A program made the position numbers and the translations under genes. The notes below the pieces were generated by a model. That model made no database searches. It was not told where the DNA came from and worked only from the letters and a program-made list of their open reading frames with translations. DNA of 64,000 bases from an uncultured Bacteroidaceae bacterium (GTDB taxonomy: Bacteria; Bacteroidota; Bacteroidia; Bacteroidales; Bacteroidaceae), in contig CAJOLC010000024.1 in the NCBI GenBank assembly GCA_905235305.1, positions 1 through 64,000 of the forward strand. Direction: 5' to 3'. The number at the start of each line of letters is the position of its first letter. Within the stretch, counting starts at the first letter, position 1. Of this stretch, positions 7,213 through 16,049 are shown piece after piece.

Positions 7213-8334
7213 TTAGTTCTTCGTTCCTCCCTTGGATGTGGACTTGGATGGCGCGGTGGCTTTCTCCTCCTCCAGCCCTGTGTCGATGAGCGAATACTGC
7301 TCCTGAGGCAGCTGCAGGGTGTAGAGCGAGCCTTCGAGCCTGCGTATGAGGCCGCGCTTCATCTTCTCCGGCGCATAGACGAAGCCTTCGACTACGATGA
7401 CGCGGTTCGTCTCGATGTCGACACGAGAGTGGCTCACGAAGGGGCCTCCCATGGCATCGTGCTCCATGTACCACAGGCCGCGCATCTCCATGGCGAAGCT
7501 GTTGTGCACGTTCACTGCTTTGACGAGGGTGCAGAGCGAGTCTGTCTTCATGTACATGCCTGGCTTCTCGCCCGGGAGGTTTACTTTCATCACGGAGTCG
7601 CGCTTGGCTACCATGTATTCTTTATTGAAGGTCTCGGGGCCTTCATATGGGTAGCTGTACATGACGATGTTCTCCAGGCCGCTCGCCGTATTGTTGCTCG
7701 TCCAGAAGAATTGCTCGCCTTTCTTGTAGCTGGCCAGTTCTTTCGGAGCATGGAAACGGCAGGTGAAGATTTGCCAAGCAAGGTCGTACGTCACCTTCGA
7801 GTACTTCGTCTCCAGTTCCTTAATGAGCCGGTTCATCTCGCTTCGTGTCAAGAAGTCGATGACGTCCTGCTTGTGGTCGATGCAGAACTGCCGGAAGTCC
7901 TCCAGGCTCGGGCTGTTGATGGTGAGCACAATCTGGTCCATGGCATACTTGTTACGCGCGAAGCGCATGCCGGTGCGGGAGTATTGGGTCTTGTCTATGT
8001 TGACCTGAATGATGTTGCGGAAGATGCTGAAGTTGGCATTGAGGTCCTTCGGCTCAATCTGCGTAATGTGGAACGAGCGTTCGCTCTGCGGCAGGCAGGG
8101 CACGTCGGTGTCGAGTATGTCGAACAACGCACGGCCGGCCGGCGCTTCCCACGTCTGCTTGTCGAGCACGACAAGCACTTCGTAAGGACGTCCGCTTGCC
8201 TGCGGGAAGAACTGCTCCTTCTGGCAGCCGGCCAGGAGAAGCAAGCAAGCCATAAGAAACAGACCACTCACCGCTCTCCATTTCGGGGAGTGGCTTGACA
8301 GAAATAGGTTACGTATCTGTGTCATCTTTATCAT
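7213..8334 (-). CDS. DUF4837 family lipoprotein
   Basis: The 373-aa protein has a long N-terminus leading to a lipobox (LLLLAGC, Cys about residue 37). The mature part matches the DUF4837 pattern: GRPYEVLVVLDKQTWE, FRNIIQVNID and FFWTSNNTASGLENIVMYSYPY. The family is Bacteroidetes-specific, predicted to be exported and without known activity. The tail is Lys/Ser/Thr-rich (SKSTSKGGTKN). It follows rlmN by 27 bp, so the two probably share a transcript. Confidence 0.85.
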   Translation of the reverse strand: MIKMTQIRNLFLSSHSPKWRAVSGLFLMACLLLLAGCQKEQFFPQASGRPYEVLVVLDKQTWEAPAGRALFDILDTDVPCLPQSERSFHITQIEPKDLNANFSIFRNIIQVNIDKTQYSRTGMRFARNKYAMDQIVLTINSPSLEDFRQFCIDHKQDVIDFLTRSEMNRLIKELETKYSKVTYDLAWQIFTCRFHAPKELASYKKGEQFFWTSNNTASGLENIVMYSYPYEGPETFNKEYMVAKRDSVMKVNLPGEKPGMYMKTDSLCTLVKAVNVHNSFAMEMRGLWYMEHDAMGGPFVSHSRVDIETNRVIVVEGFVYAPEKMKRGLIRRLEGSLYTLQLPQEQYSLIDTGLEEEKATAPSKSTSKGGTKN

Positions 8335-8361
8335 GTGTTATGTGTGATGCTTAATTGTCTT

Positions 8362-9398
8362 TCAGTTGGAGGTACTCCCCGAAAGGGAGAGCGGAGAGGG
8401 GGCTGCCTTGCTGTGCAGCAGTCCGCAGGCAGCGAAGATGTCTTTGCCGCGGCTGGCACGTATGGTGCAGGTCACACCATGCCTCGTCAGGTAGTCGCGC
8501 ATCCACAGCATTCTCTCCTCCGTAGCACCGTGGAAGGGCGAGTCGGGAATCTCGTGGAAGCGAATCAGGTTGACGCGGCACTCCAGCGGCGAGAGCAGGC
8601 GCACCAGCTCGCGAGCATGGCGTTCCGAGTCGTTCAGGCCGCCGAAGACGATGTACTCGAAGCTGAGCCTCCGCTGGTGACTCCAGTCTTGTTCCCTCAT
8701 CAGTGCCAGCAACTCTTGCAGGCCATAAGCCTTCTCGGCAGGCATCATCTGCAGGCGTTCCTCGGGGAAGGGGTTATGGAGGCTTATTGCGAGGTGGCAG
8801 TCGCTCTCTCTCAAGAAGCGTTCCACGCCTTTCCTTACGCCTACCGTCGACACGGTGATGCGCTTCGGACATCGGTCAGCAGATGCGTGGCTCTGAGCAC
8901 AGCGTCGAGGTTGTCCAACGGCTCCCCTTGTCCCATGAAGACAATGTTCGTGAGCCTCTCGCTGCCAGGCACGGAATAGATTTGGTTCAGGATGTCAGTG
9001 GCGGAAAGGTTTCCTCCGAAGCCCTGCCTGCCTGTCATGCAGAAGCGGCACCCCATGCGGCAGCCCGCCTGACTGCTTACGCAAAGCGTCGCACGGTCGT
9101 CTTCGGGGATGAAGACGCACTCCACCAACTGTCCGTTTTCCGTCGGAAAGAGGTACTTCGCCGTGCCATCCACGCTCTGCTGCACATCGCTCGGCGCCAC
9201 GCAGCCTATCTCGTAACGCTCCGCAAGGGCAGCCCTTGCACTCGCCGAGATGTTGGTCATCGCTTCGATGCTGCGGACATGCTTCCCGTAGAGCCATTCA
9301 GCCATTTGCTTCGCAGCGAAACGCGGCAGTCCCATCTCTGCAGCAACAGCCTTCAGCTCCTCCATCGTCATGCCAAGCAACTTGTCTTTCTCTGCCAT
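8362..9398 (-). pseudogene. rlmN: 23S rRNA (adenine-2503-C2)-methyltransferase RlmN, frameshifted
   Basis: RlmN is a radical-SAM enzyme that methylates A2503 of 23S rRNA and A37 of some tRNAs. The N-terminal part is normal: MAEKDKLLGMTMEELKAVA, the CRMGCRFC cluster motif and MGQGEPLDNLD. At about 8871 the frame breaks after LLTD and resumes in another frame as CPKRITVSTVGVRKG. The roughly eight residues usually present between LLT and WSPKR are absent, so a deletion of about 25 nt, not a single-base slip, would explain it. The C-terminal half then continues to SGSTSN. Either the gene is inactivated or the assembly lost a short segment. Confidence 0.8.
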
Positions 9399-9425
9399 TC
9401 TACCAGTTCGACCTCTTTTACCTTG

Positions 9426-9433
9426 CAAAGATA
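9426..9433 (-). promoter_or_regulatory. -7 box for rlmN
   Basis: TATCTTTG on the minus strand, about 28 bp upstream of the MAEKD start codon at 9398. This supports that start over the upstream one at 9437. Confidence 0.6.
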
Positions 9434-9528
9434 ACACATTATTATATTATAAGAAGGCATAAAGAAGGAAAAGTTGCCTTTTTTAATTTCTTTTGTAGGA
9501 AAAGCAAGGAAGTTTAGGAAACTTTTAC

Positions 9529-9536
9529 TATCTTTG
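9529..9536 (+). promoter_or_regulatory. -7 box for the GH109-like gene
   Basis: TATCTTTG lies 22 bp before the ATG at 9559. Confidence 0.6.
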
Positions 9537-9558
9537 TCGTGCAAAACATCTAAAACTA

Positions 9559-11148
9559 ATGATAATGAACCTCAAACATCTTTCTGCCGCATTCTTCGCG
9601 GCCATCTTTGTCTGTGCGACATCGTATGCGCAGAGTCTTAGCCCATCGACCAAGACACATTGGGACAAGGGAACACTCGTCGTGGAAACGCCCGCTCGCC
9701 CTGCCGGACAGCAGCACGTCCTTGGCCTCACAGCCCCTAAGATGCAGACTGTACGCGTGGGTTTCGTAGGCCTTGGTATGCGTGGACCTGGCGCGGTAGA
9801 GCGCTTCACCCACATCCCGGGCACTCAGATTGTGGCTCTTTGCGATTACGAAGAAGCCCGGGCAGAGGCTTGCCAGAAGTATCTCCGCAGGGCTGGACTG
9901 CCGCCTGCCGACATCTACAGCGGTGCAAAAGGCTACGAAGAGCTGTGTAAGCGCCCCGACATCGACCTTGTCTATGTCGCAACAGACTGGGATCATCACT
10001 TCCCCGTGGCTAAGTGTGCCCTTCAGAACGGCAAGCATGCGGCCATCGAAGTGCCTTCGGCCATGAACCTGGAGCAGTGCTGGGAACTCATTAACCTCAG
10101 CGAGAAGACCCGTCTGCACTGCATGATACTGGAGAATTGCTGCTATGATTGGTACGAACTCAACACCCTCAACATGGCGCAGCAAGGTGTTTTTGGCGAA
10201 GTCATCCGTGGCGAAGGTGCTTACATCCACAACCTCGATGACTTCTGGGACTACTATTGGAAGAACCCCGACGGCAGTGACCCCGACGGACTCGGCTGGC
10301 GAATGAAGTACAACAAGGAGAATCGTGGAGACGTTTACGCTACCCACGGACTCGGCCCTGTCGCACTTGCCATGAACATCCATCGTGGTGACCGATTCAC
10401 TACTCTTGTGGCTATGGACACGAAGAGCGTGCATGGCAAGGAATACGTCGAGAAAAAGACGGGCAAGCCTTGCAATGACTATCGCAACGGCGACCATACG
10501 ACCACCCTCATGCGTACTGCCGAAGGAAAGGTTGTAGAGATTCAGCACGACGTGATGAACCCGCGGCCTTACGACCGCCTGTACAAGTTGATGGGCACCA
10601 AAGGCCTTGCCACGAAGTATCCCGTGCAGCACTATGCCCTCGACAAGAGTCAGCTTACGGCAAGCGGCGTTGCCCCCAAGGTCGATGACCTCAGCAGTCA
10701 CGGCTTCCTTCCTGCTGCCGAGCAGGAGGCTCTCGTTGCCAAGTACCAGCATCCCATCATTAAGAAGTATGGCGAGATGGCGCAGAAAGTGGGCGGACAT
10801 GGCGGCATGGACTTCTTCATGGACGCGCGTCTCGTCTATTGCCTCCAGAACGGCCTTCCCCTCGACTTGGACGTTTATGACCTGGCCGAATGGTGTTGCC
10901 TTGCCGAGCTTGGCGCGCTTTCGATGGACAACAACAGCTGTTCCGTAGCTTTCCCCGACTTTACCCGTGGCAATTGGAACGTGCAGAAGGGCTTCCAGTT
11001 TGCCTGGGCTAACGCTCAAGACGAGGCGGCTGCCGAGGCGGCTGCTGTAGCAAGCACCGAAGCACAGAAGCAACTTTGCACGAAGAAAAAGCTTTGGGAG
11101 AAGTACGATAAGGCCAAAGAGAAGGCTGCAAAGCAAGCAAAGAAGTGA
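9559..11148 (+). CDS. Gfo/Idh/MocA-fold enzyme, GH109 type (alpha-N-acetylgalactosaminidase-like)
   Basis: The 529-aa protein has an N-terminal signal peptide (about residues 1-22). The NAD-binding Rossmann motif VGFVGLGMRGPGAV follows near residue 57, then VYVATDWDHHFPVAKCAL and AAIEVPSAMN. The C-terminal substrate domain contains ENCCYDWYELNTLNM and GDVYATHGLGPVALAMNI. This arrangement, with the domain order and length of Bacteroides GH109 proteins, fits NAD-dependent glycoside cleavage in the periplasm. The exact sugar linkage is inference. The tail is Ala/Lys/Glu-rich and helical. The stop overlaps the folate cyclo-ligase start by 4 bp. Confidence 0.88.
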   Translation: MIMNLKHLSAAFFAAIFVCATSYAQSLSPSTKTHWDKGTLVVETPARPAGQQHVLGLTAPKMQTVRVGFVGLGMRGPGAVERFTHIPGTQIVALCDYEEARAEACQKYLRRAGLPPADIYSGAKGYEELCKRPDIDLVYVATDWDHHFPVAKCALQNGKHAAIEVPSAMNLEQCWELINLSEKTRLHCMILENCCYDWYELNTLNMAQQGVFGEVIRGEGAYIHNLDDFWDYYWKNPDGSDPDGLGWRMKYNKENRGDVYATHGLGPVALAMNIHRGDRFTTLVAMDTKSVHGKEYVEKKTGKPCNDYRNGDHTTTLMRTAEGKVVEIQHDVMNPRPYDRLYKLMGTKGLATKYPVQHYALDKSQLTASGVAPKVDDLSSHGFLPAAEQEALVAKYQHPIIKKYGEMAQKVGGHGGMDFFMDARLVYCLQNGLPLDLDVYDLAEWCCLAELGALSMDNNSCSVAFPDFTRGNWNVQKGFQFAWANAQDEAAAEAAAVASTEAQKQLCTKKKLWEKYDKAKEKAAKQAKK

Positions 11149-11678
11149 CGAAACAGGAGCTGCGTCGGTACATTAGGGCGCAGAAACAGCAGACATCCGG
11201 TTGCTTGGCAGCGATGTCGGCTGAGATCTGCAGGAGAGTATGCCTTTCTGCCTGGTGGCAGGAGGCAGGTACTCTCCTGCTTTATTATCCTTTGCCCGAC
11301 GAAGTCGACGTGCGGCAGCTCGTGGAGGAGGCTTATAAGAGCGGCAAGCAAGTGTTGCTTCCGGTCGTAAAGGGAGACGAGCTGGAGCTGCATCTCTACG
11401 AAGGGGAATCTTCCTTGAGCAAGGGCGCCTTCGGAATCATGGAGCCTCAAGGACCTTTGTTTGCCTCCGAGCGTTACGGCGAGATAGAATCCGCCATCAT
11501 TCCGGGCATGGCATTCGACAGGTCGGGACATCGTCTGGGACGCGGACGAGGCTATTACGACCGCCTGCTTCCTACGCTCGTGGCGGCAAGGCTGGTGGGT
11601 GTCTGCTTCCCCTTCCAGTACCTCGACTCCGTTCCTGCCGAGCCTCACGACATCTCGGTCCACGAAGTGATTTGCTGA
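11145..11678 (+). CDS. 5-formyltetrahydrofolate cyclo-ligase
   Basis: This enzyme converts 5-formyl-THF to 5,10-methenyl-THF with ATP. The 177-aa protein shows the family pattern: LLLYYPLPDEVDVRQLV, KQVLLPVV and the phosphate-binding GRGRGYYDRLL. It starts with GTG at 11145, inside the stop region of the preceding gene (GTGA overlap), implying translational coupling. Confidence 0.93.
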   Translation: MTKQELRRYIRAQKQQTSGCLAAMSAEICRRVCLSAWWQEAGTLLLYYPLPDEVDVRQLVEEAYKSGKQVLLPVVKGDELELHLYEGESSLSKGAFGIMEPQGPLFASERYGEIESAIIPGMAFDRSGHRLGRGRGYYDRLLPTLVAARLVGVCFPFQYLDSVPAEPHDISVHEVIC

Positions 11679-11805
11679 GTGCCACAGGGCGTCGGCACAC
11701 TCCGCCATGAGGATGCAGGCAGACGGTGGTCGTTGTCTTGGTGTCCTTGCCTGCAAATCGGTGAAAAAATCTTTACAGAAAATGCGATGAAAATCGGTAT
11801 GTCTG

Positions 11806-11871
11806 CCGATGAAGTGTGGTGAATAATCCAACGCAATATATTTCGTTGGCAAACACATTATGCTATGTTTG
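11806..11871. repeat. 22-bp dyad array, leader plus two units
   Basis: Units 11828-11849 and 11850-11871 are each imperfect palindromes: CCAACGCAATA then its near-complement, and CAAACACATTA then its partial complement. The preceding 22 bp (11806-11827) resemble those before the array at 28368 (both CC, one base, ATGAA, and later TGG). In the 623-bp gap 11679-12301 I see only this array and the promoter at 12244. Confidence 0.75.
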
Positions 11872-12220
11872 CCTTTCCTCTATGTTGCGTCGACCGACGC
11901 CCCTGGTTGAAATACCAAGAAAAGTATGCTGTTCTTGTCAATGTAGTGTTGTTCGATGACACTTTCTTTGCTGAGTATTTCAAAAACCATCCTCGGAAGT
12001 TGCCTGTTTTAGGGCAAAACGCGATTTAAGCCCATATTTTCCGTCGGGGGTAGAAAAGTGCCACGCGGACGAAAATAATGCCTTAGAAAGCGTCGTGTAA
12101 GGAAATTTCTTGACAGTTTTCTGCTTATTGTCAGTCTGCTGCCGGACTGTCCGGGATTCGCTTTCTATTGGCGATTCGACTGCTTCTCATCTTTTTCCCA
12201 CATTTTTAAGTCAGATAGTC

Positions 12221-12251
12221 TTGGCGTTTTGCTTGTTTTTCCGTATCTTTG
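12221..12251 (+). promoter_or_regulatory. Promoter of the DUF5362-like membrane gene
   Basis: TTGG at 12221-12224, 19 bp, then TATCTTTG at 12244-12251. The gene starts at 12302. Confidence 0.6.
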
Positions 12252-12301
12252 CAATGGAAGATATGATTATTTGCTCAGTATTAACCTAAATTTTATGCAC
12301 T

Positions 12302-12736
12302 ATGAACGAAGAAATCAAGACTGGAATGGTTATCGATGAGACAATGAAGGCCGACCTCCTAAGCTCAGCAAAATGGGCGAAGTTCCTCCTTGTCGTCTGT
12401 GCCATTGTGATGGCACTCTATTTTGTCGTAGGTGTTGTACTCACGATTGCTCCTATGGTGTTGCCGCCAGCTCCAATGATTGGCGGGGGAATCATCGTTG
12501 GTCCCCTCTATGTGATATGTGCCCTCATCATGCTCTATCCCATCGTGAAGGGATTCCAGTTCGCTAATGGCGTGAAGAAAGCTTGCCAGTCAGACGACGA
12601 GGCTCAGCTGGCTCGCGGCTTTGCCGGGTTGCGTGCTTACCTGAAGTTCTCCGGCATCCTCACCATTATCGCCCTGGTGATTCTGGCTCTCGCTCTCATT
12701 GCAGTCTTCGTCTACAATTGCATGGGGGCTAACTGA
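12302..12736 (+). CDS. Small membrane protein, DUF5362-like
   Basis: The 144-aa protein has three strong hydrophobic segments (about residues 27-52, 59-79 and 113-139) and a short acidic N-terminus. The opening (DLLSSAKWAKFLLVVCAIVMAL) resembles the Bacteroidetes DUF5362 family of unknown function. It is monocistronic with its own promoter and converges on mutY with a gap of 20 bp. Confidence 0.6.
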   Translation: MNEEIKTGMVIDETMKADLLSSAKWAKFLLVVCAIVMALYFVVGVVLTIAPMVLPPAPMIGGGIIVGPLYVICALIMLYPIVKGFQFANGVKKACQSDDEAQLARGFAGLRAYLKFSGILTIIALVILALALIAVFVYNCMGAN

Positions 12737-12756
12737 GATAGCTGGTGCTTAAGTGA

Positions 12757-13803
12757 CTACCTCTTCTCCTCCAGCAACTTCTCCAAGAGGCGCGGGAGGG
12801 CATAGCGGTCGAGGTCGGATTCCTCGACCCATAGGCCTTTTACATCCTGGCAGGCAGATGGCAGGGTGAGGCAGTAGAAGTCGGCATGCAGGCGCTGGTG
12901 CGTGAGCTGATGGCATACACCTTGAGCAACGAGCGTCAAGGCGTGCCGGCCATTAGGCACCTGCCATTCGGCACGGAGCCGCCTGCCTGCTTCAGCCACC
13001 GAGAGAGGCTCTCCCGACTCAATTAAAGGGAATTCGAAGAGTCCCTGCCAGATGTCGCCGCTGCCTCGACGATGGAGGAGGACTTTTCCGTCCTGCGTGC
13101 GCGTGTATATATAAGTAAGGTAGCGGTCGCGGATACGCGTGCGCTTAGACTTGACAGGCAGCCTGTCCACTTGGTGCCGGCTCAATGCCTGGCAGGTCTC
13201 GGCAAGCGGACAAGTGTCGCAAAGCGGTGTCGTCGGCTTGCAAAGGATGGCTCCGAAGTCCATGATAGCCTGATTGTAGAGGGCAGGATGCTCCCTGTCG
13301 AGCAACTCGTCGGCAAGGGCACGGAGGAGCTTCTTCCCTTGCGTCCCGTCGACAGGCTCAGTGATGCCGAAGTGGCGGGCAAGTACGCGCTGCACATTGC
13401 CGTCGAGCACAGCATAAGGCTCGCCGAAAGCCAGACTCATGATGGCAGCAGCAGTGTATTCGCCGACACCCGGCAAAGCCCTCACAAAACTATAGTCCCG
13501 GGGAAAACAGCCAGCCTCGGCAATCTTCCCCGCAGCCTTATGAAGGTTCCGGGCACGGCTGTAGTAACCCAATCCCTGCCACAGCCTGAGCACTTCATCC
13601 TCGCTTGCCTTCGCCAGACTGGCAGCCGTAGGGAACCGCTCAGCAAAGCGCAGGTAGTATGATGTCCCTTGCACAATCTGCGTCTGCTGCATGATGAACT
13701 CAGAAAGCATGATGAGGTAGGGGTCTCTTGTCTTTCGCCAAGGTAATTCTCGCCCATGGGACTCGTACCACAGCTCCAATTGCGTACCAAAAGATGATAT
13801 CAT
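12757..13803 (-). CDS. mutY: A/G-specific adenine glycosylase
   Basis: MutY removes adenine mispaired with 8-oxoguanine. Helix-hairpin-helix and catalytic motifs are present (MQQTQI, LPGVGEYTAAAIMSLAFGEPYAVLDGNVQRVLAR). The four-cysteine iron-sulfur loop CKPTTPLCDTCPLAETC follows, and then a NUDIX-like C-terminal domain that recognises 8-oxoG. The ATG at 13803 (MISSFGTQLELW) is preferred over an upstream ATG at 13860, because family homology begins there and a -7-like box (TACTTTTG, 13808-13815) lies between the two. Confidence 0.93.
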   Translation of the reverse strand: MISSFGTQLELWYESHGRELPWRKTRDPYLIMLSEFIMQQTQIVQGTSYYLRFAERFPTAASLAKASEDEVLRLWQGLGYYSRARNLHKAAGKIAEAGCFPRDYSFVRALPGVGEYTAAAIMSLAFGEPYAVLDGNVQRVLARHFGITEPVDGTQGKKLLRALADELLDREHPALYNQAIMDFGAILCKPTTPLCDTCPLAETCQALSRHQVDRLPVKSKRTRIRDRYLTYIYTRTQDGKVLLHRRGSGDIWQGLFEFPLIESGEPLSVAEAGRRLRAEWQVPNGRHALTLVAQGVCHQLTHQRLHADFYCLTLPSACQDVKGLWVEESDLDRYALPRLLEKLLEEKR

Positions 13804-13900
13804 AATGCAAAAGTAATGCTTTTTTGGCGCGAAACGCATCAAACAGCAACTTTTTTTCAATAAAAAAGCTTAAAACCTTTTACCTTTCAGAAAATAGTTA

Positions 13901-13908
13901 TACCTTTG
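13901..13908 (+). promoter_or_regulatory. -7 box for the 29-aa basic protein gene
   Basis: TACCTTTG lies 54 bp before the ATG at 13962. Confidence 0.6.
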
Positions 13909-13961
13909 CAGTCCGAAATAGTATAAACACATATTAGTACTAACCATAAACACCCAGAATT

Positions 13962-14051
13962 ATGCCAAACGGAAAGAAGCATAAGAGGCACAAGATGTCT
14001 ACGCACAAGCGCAAAAAGAGACTGAGAAAGAACAGACATAAGAGCAAGTAA
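13962..14051 (+). CDS. 29-aa basic protein, AURKAIP1/COX24 (mS38-like) type
   Basis: The translation begins MPNGKKHKRHKMSTHKRKKR and continues LRKNRHKSK; over half the residues are Lys, Arg or His. The THKRKKRLRKNRH core matches small bacterial relatives of the mitochondrial mS38/COX24 domain that precede RNase G genes in Bacteroidales. A ribosome-associated role is inferred from that relationship and composition, not shown here. It has a promoter at 13901 and a terminator/attenuator at 14068. Confidence 0.8.
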   Translation: MPNGKKHKRHKMSTHKRKKRLRKNRHKSK

Positions 14052-14067
14052 ATAGCTTCTCAGGCCT

Positions 14068-14101
14068 AAAGGTGACAGTACTCAGTTCCGTCACCTTTTT
14101 T
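14068..14101 (+). terminator. Terminator or attenuator before the RNase G gene
   Basis: AAAGGTGAC (14068-14076) pairs with GTCACCTTT (14090-14098) and T residues run to 14101, only 5 bp before the RNase G start. No other promoter box is evident for the downstream gene, so its expression may depend on read-through. Confidence 0.8.
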
Positions 14102-14106
14102 GGGAA

Positions 14107-15687
14107 ATGGACATAACCAGCGAACTATACATCGACGTACAGCCGAAGAAAATTTCCATCGCACTGACCGAAGACAAGCGACTGGCAGAGTATCAGGAGG
14201 AAGAGCAGAGTGTCTCTTACTCCGTAGGCAATGTGTACTTGGCGAAAGTCAAGAAGCTCATGCCGGGACTCAATGCCTGCTTCGTGGCTGTAGGTCACGA
14301 GCGTGATGCCTTCTTGCATTATCTCGACCTCGGCCTGCAGTTCGCATCCTACGCCAAATACCTCAAGCAGGTACAGAGCGACCGCAAGAACCTCTACTCT
14401 TTCGAGAAAGCTTCCATCCTGCCCGACTTGCCAAAGGACGGCAGCGTGCAGACTTTTCTGCAGCAAGGACAAGAGGTGCTTGTGCAAATCATCAAGGAGC
14501 CCATCAGCACGAAAGGCCCTCGCCTGAGCTGCGACCTCTCCTTCCCTGGACGTTTCCTTGTCTTCTCACCTTTCGGCGACAAGGTTTCCGTCTCCACGAA
14601 AATCAAGAGCAGCGCCGAGAGAGCACGCTTGAAGCAAGTCATCGAAAGCATCAAGCCAAAGAATTGTGGCATCATCGTCCGTACCGTTGCCGAAGGAAAG
14701 CGCACGAGCGAATTGGATGCCGAGATGAAAGTCCTTGTTGCGCGTTGGGAGAGCATACTTCATAAGGTGCAGCAAGCCAAGGAAATGCCTACGCTTGTCT
14801 ATGAGGAGACAAGCCGAACGGTAGGCATGCTTCGCGACCTCTTCAACCCAAGCTACGAGAACATCTATGTCAACCGTGAAGATGTCTATCGTGAAGTGCA
14901 TGACTACGTCAGCCTTATCGCTCCAGAGCGGGCAAGCGTGGTGAAACTCTACAAAGGCAGCCTGCCCATCTTCGACAACTTCGACATCACTCGTCAGATA
15001 AAGTCTGGCTTCGGTCGTACCGTGTCGTACAAGCACGGAGCCTACCTCATCATCGAGCATACGGAAGCCCTTCATGTCGTGGATGTCAATAGCGGCAACC
15101 GCACACGCAATTCCGAGAATCAGGAGGCAAATGCCCTCGAGGTCAATCTTGGTGCAGCAGAGGAACTGGCCCGCCAGCTTAGGCTGCGAGACATGGGCGG
15201 CATCATCGTGGTGGACTTCATTGATATGAAGTTGGCAGAGGACCGTCAGAAACTTTACGAGCACATGTGCGAGTTGATGAAACGCGACCGTGCCCGCCAC
15301 AATATCCTGCCCTTGAGCAAGTTCTGCCTGATGCAAATCACCCGCCAGAGGGTGCGTCCTGTCATGGATGTGGCAGTCGAGGAGGCTTGTCCCACCTGTC
15401 AGGGAACGGGTCAAATCAAGAGCAGTTTTCTCTTCCATAAAGTCTTGGAGGGCAAGATAAAGTTCCTCTACTACAGACTCGGCATGAAACGATTCACCCT
15501 GCACGTGCATCCTTATGTTGCAGCCTACTTGAACGAAGGCATCTTCAGCCTGCGCAGAAAGTGGCAAGTCAGATATGGCTTAGGCGTCAAAGTCATCCCA
15601 AGCCAGAAGCTCGCCTTCCTTCAGTATGAGTTCTACGACAAGGACGGACAGGAAATAGACGTGAAGGAAGAGATCGAAATCCGTTGA
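14107..15687 (+). CDS. rng: Ribonuclease E/G family endoribonuclease
   Basis: The 526-aa protein has an N-terminal S1-like RNA-binding region (residues about 35-125: GNVYLAKVKKLMPGLNACFVAVG). The catalytic DNase-I-like domain carries the metal-binding acidic motifs HVVDVNSG and VVDFIDM, and the zinc-link motif CPTCQGTG follows. The length matches RNase G, not the larger RNase E, and no C-terminal degradosome scaffold is present. It acts in mRNA decay and rRNA maturation. It starts 5 bp after the terminator-like hairpin. Confidence 0.95.
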   Translation: MDITSELYIDVQPKKISIALTEDKRLAEYQEEEQSVSYSVGNVYLAKVKKLMPGLNACFVAVGHERDAFLHYLDLGLQFASYAKYLKQVQSDRKNLYSFEKASILPDLPKDGSVQTFLQQGQEVLVQIIKEPISTKGPRLSCDLSFPGRFLVFSPFGDKVSVSTKIKSSAERARLKQVIESIKPKNCGIIVRTVAEGKRTSELDAEMKVLVARWESILHKVQQAKEMPTLVYEETSRTVGMLRDLFNPSYENIYVNREDVYREVHDYVSLIAPERASVVKLYKGSLPIFDNFDITRQIKSGFGRTVSYKHGAYLIIEHTEALHVVDVNSGNRTRNSENQEANALEVNLGAAEELARQLRLRDMGGIIVVDFIDMKLAEDRQKLYEHMCELMKRDRARHNILPLSKFCLMQITRQRVRPVMDVAVEEACPTCQGTGQIKSSFLFHKVLEGKIKFLYYRLGMKRFTLHVHPYVAAYLNEGIFSLRRKWQVRYGLGVKVIPSQKLAFLQYEFYDKDGQEIDVKEEIEIR

Positions 15688-15849
15688 GAAAGTTTGCCTT
15701 TTTTGTTCTGTTTGCTTAGTTGACAGCCAATCTTGCTTTCTTTGTTGTTGTGCTGGCTGCTACCAGACGCCGTTTGTATAAGAAGATGACTGGTCTCGAC
15801 GGAACCCCCGAAATGTTGGACGACATGATGCTCCACGCTTAGCTTCAAA

Positions 15850-15922
15850 ACTTAACGTGTTAAGTTGCCAAAGATGGCGTGTTAACTTTGCAAAGATAAC
15901 GTGTTAAGTTTGCAAAGATGGC
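15850..15922. repeat. 22-bp periodic array with a CGTGT core, about three units
   Basis: The CGT cores are centred at 15856.5, 15878.5 and 15900.5, exactly 22 bp apart. The linkers GTTGCCAAAGAT, CTTTGCAAAGAT and GTTTGCAAAGAT resemble the GTTGCCAAATT linkers of the array at 44631. It lies between the RNase G stop and the purL promoter. Besides it, 15688-16014 holds no gene I can support. Confidence 0.75.
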
Positions 15923-16014
15923 TGGGGAAGTTTCGTCTCTCTCCTGCGTACATTATTTTTATTATAACAGGAAAAAATAGGAGTCAACGCTTAGGAGTTC
16001 TCAGGAAAATGTTG

Positions 16015-16022
16015 TATCTTTG
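16015..16022 (+). promoter_or_regulatory. -7 box for purL
   Basis: TATCTTTG with TTAG about 20 bp upstream. The purL ATG is 28 bp downstream, leaving no room for a leader riboswitch. Confidence 0.6.
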
Positions 16023-16049
16023 CACACGAAAGAATAAACGAGAAACAGT

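Noticed and set aside
7099..8298. 399-codon plus-strand frame across the DUF4837 gene
   Set aside because: It starts in the 22-bp array and is antisense to a lipoprotein gene with clear family sequence.
9556..11136. 526-codon open frame antisense to the GH109-like gene
   Set aside because: It mirrors the codon bias of the real gene on the other strand, which has a signal peptide, a Rossmann motif and a promoter.
15720..15842. Possible 40-codon TTG-start frame with a hydrophobic N-terminus (LAFFVVVLAATRRRLYKKM)
   Set aside because: It has no promoter or ATG, and no homology that I recognise. It may be a gene remnant but cannot be supported.
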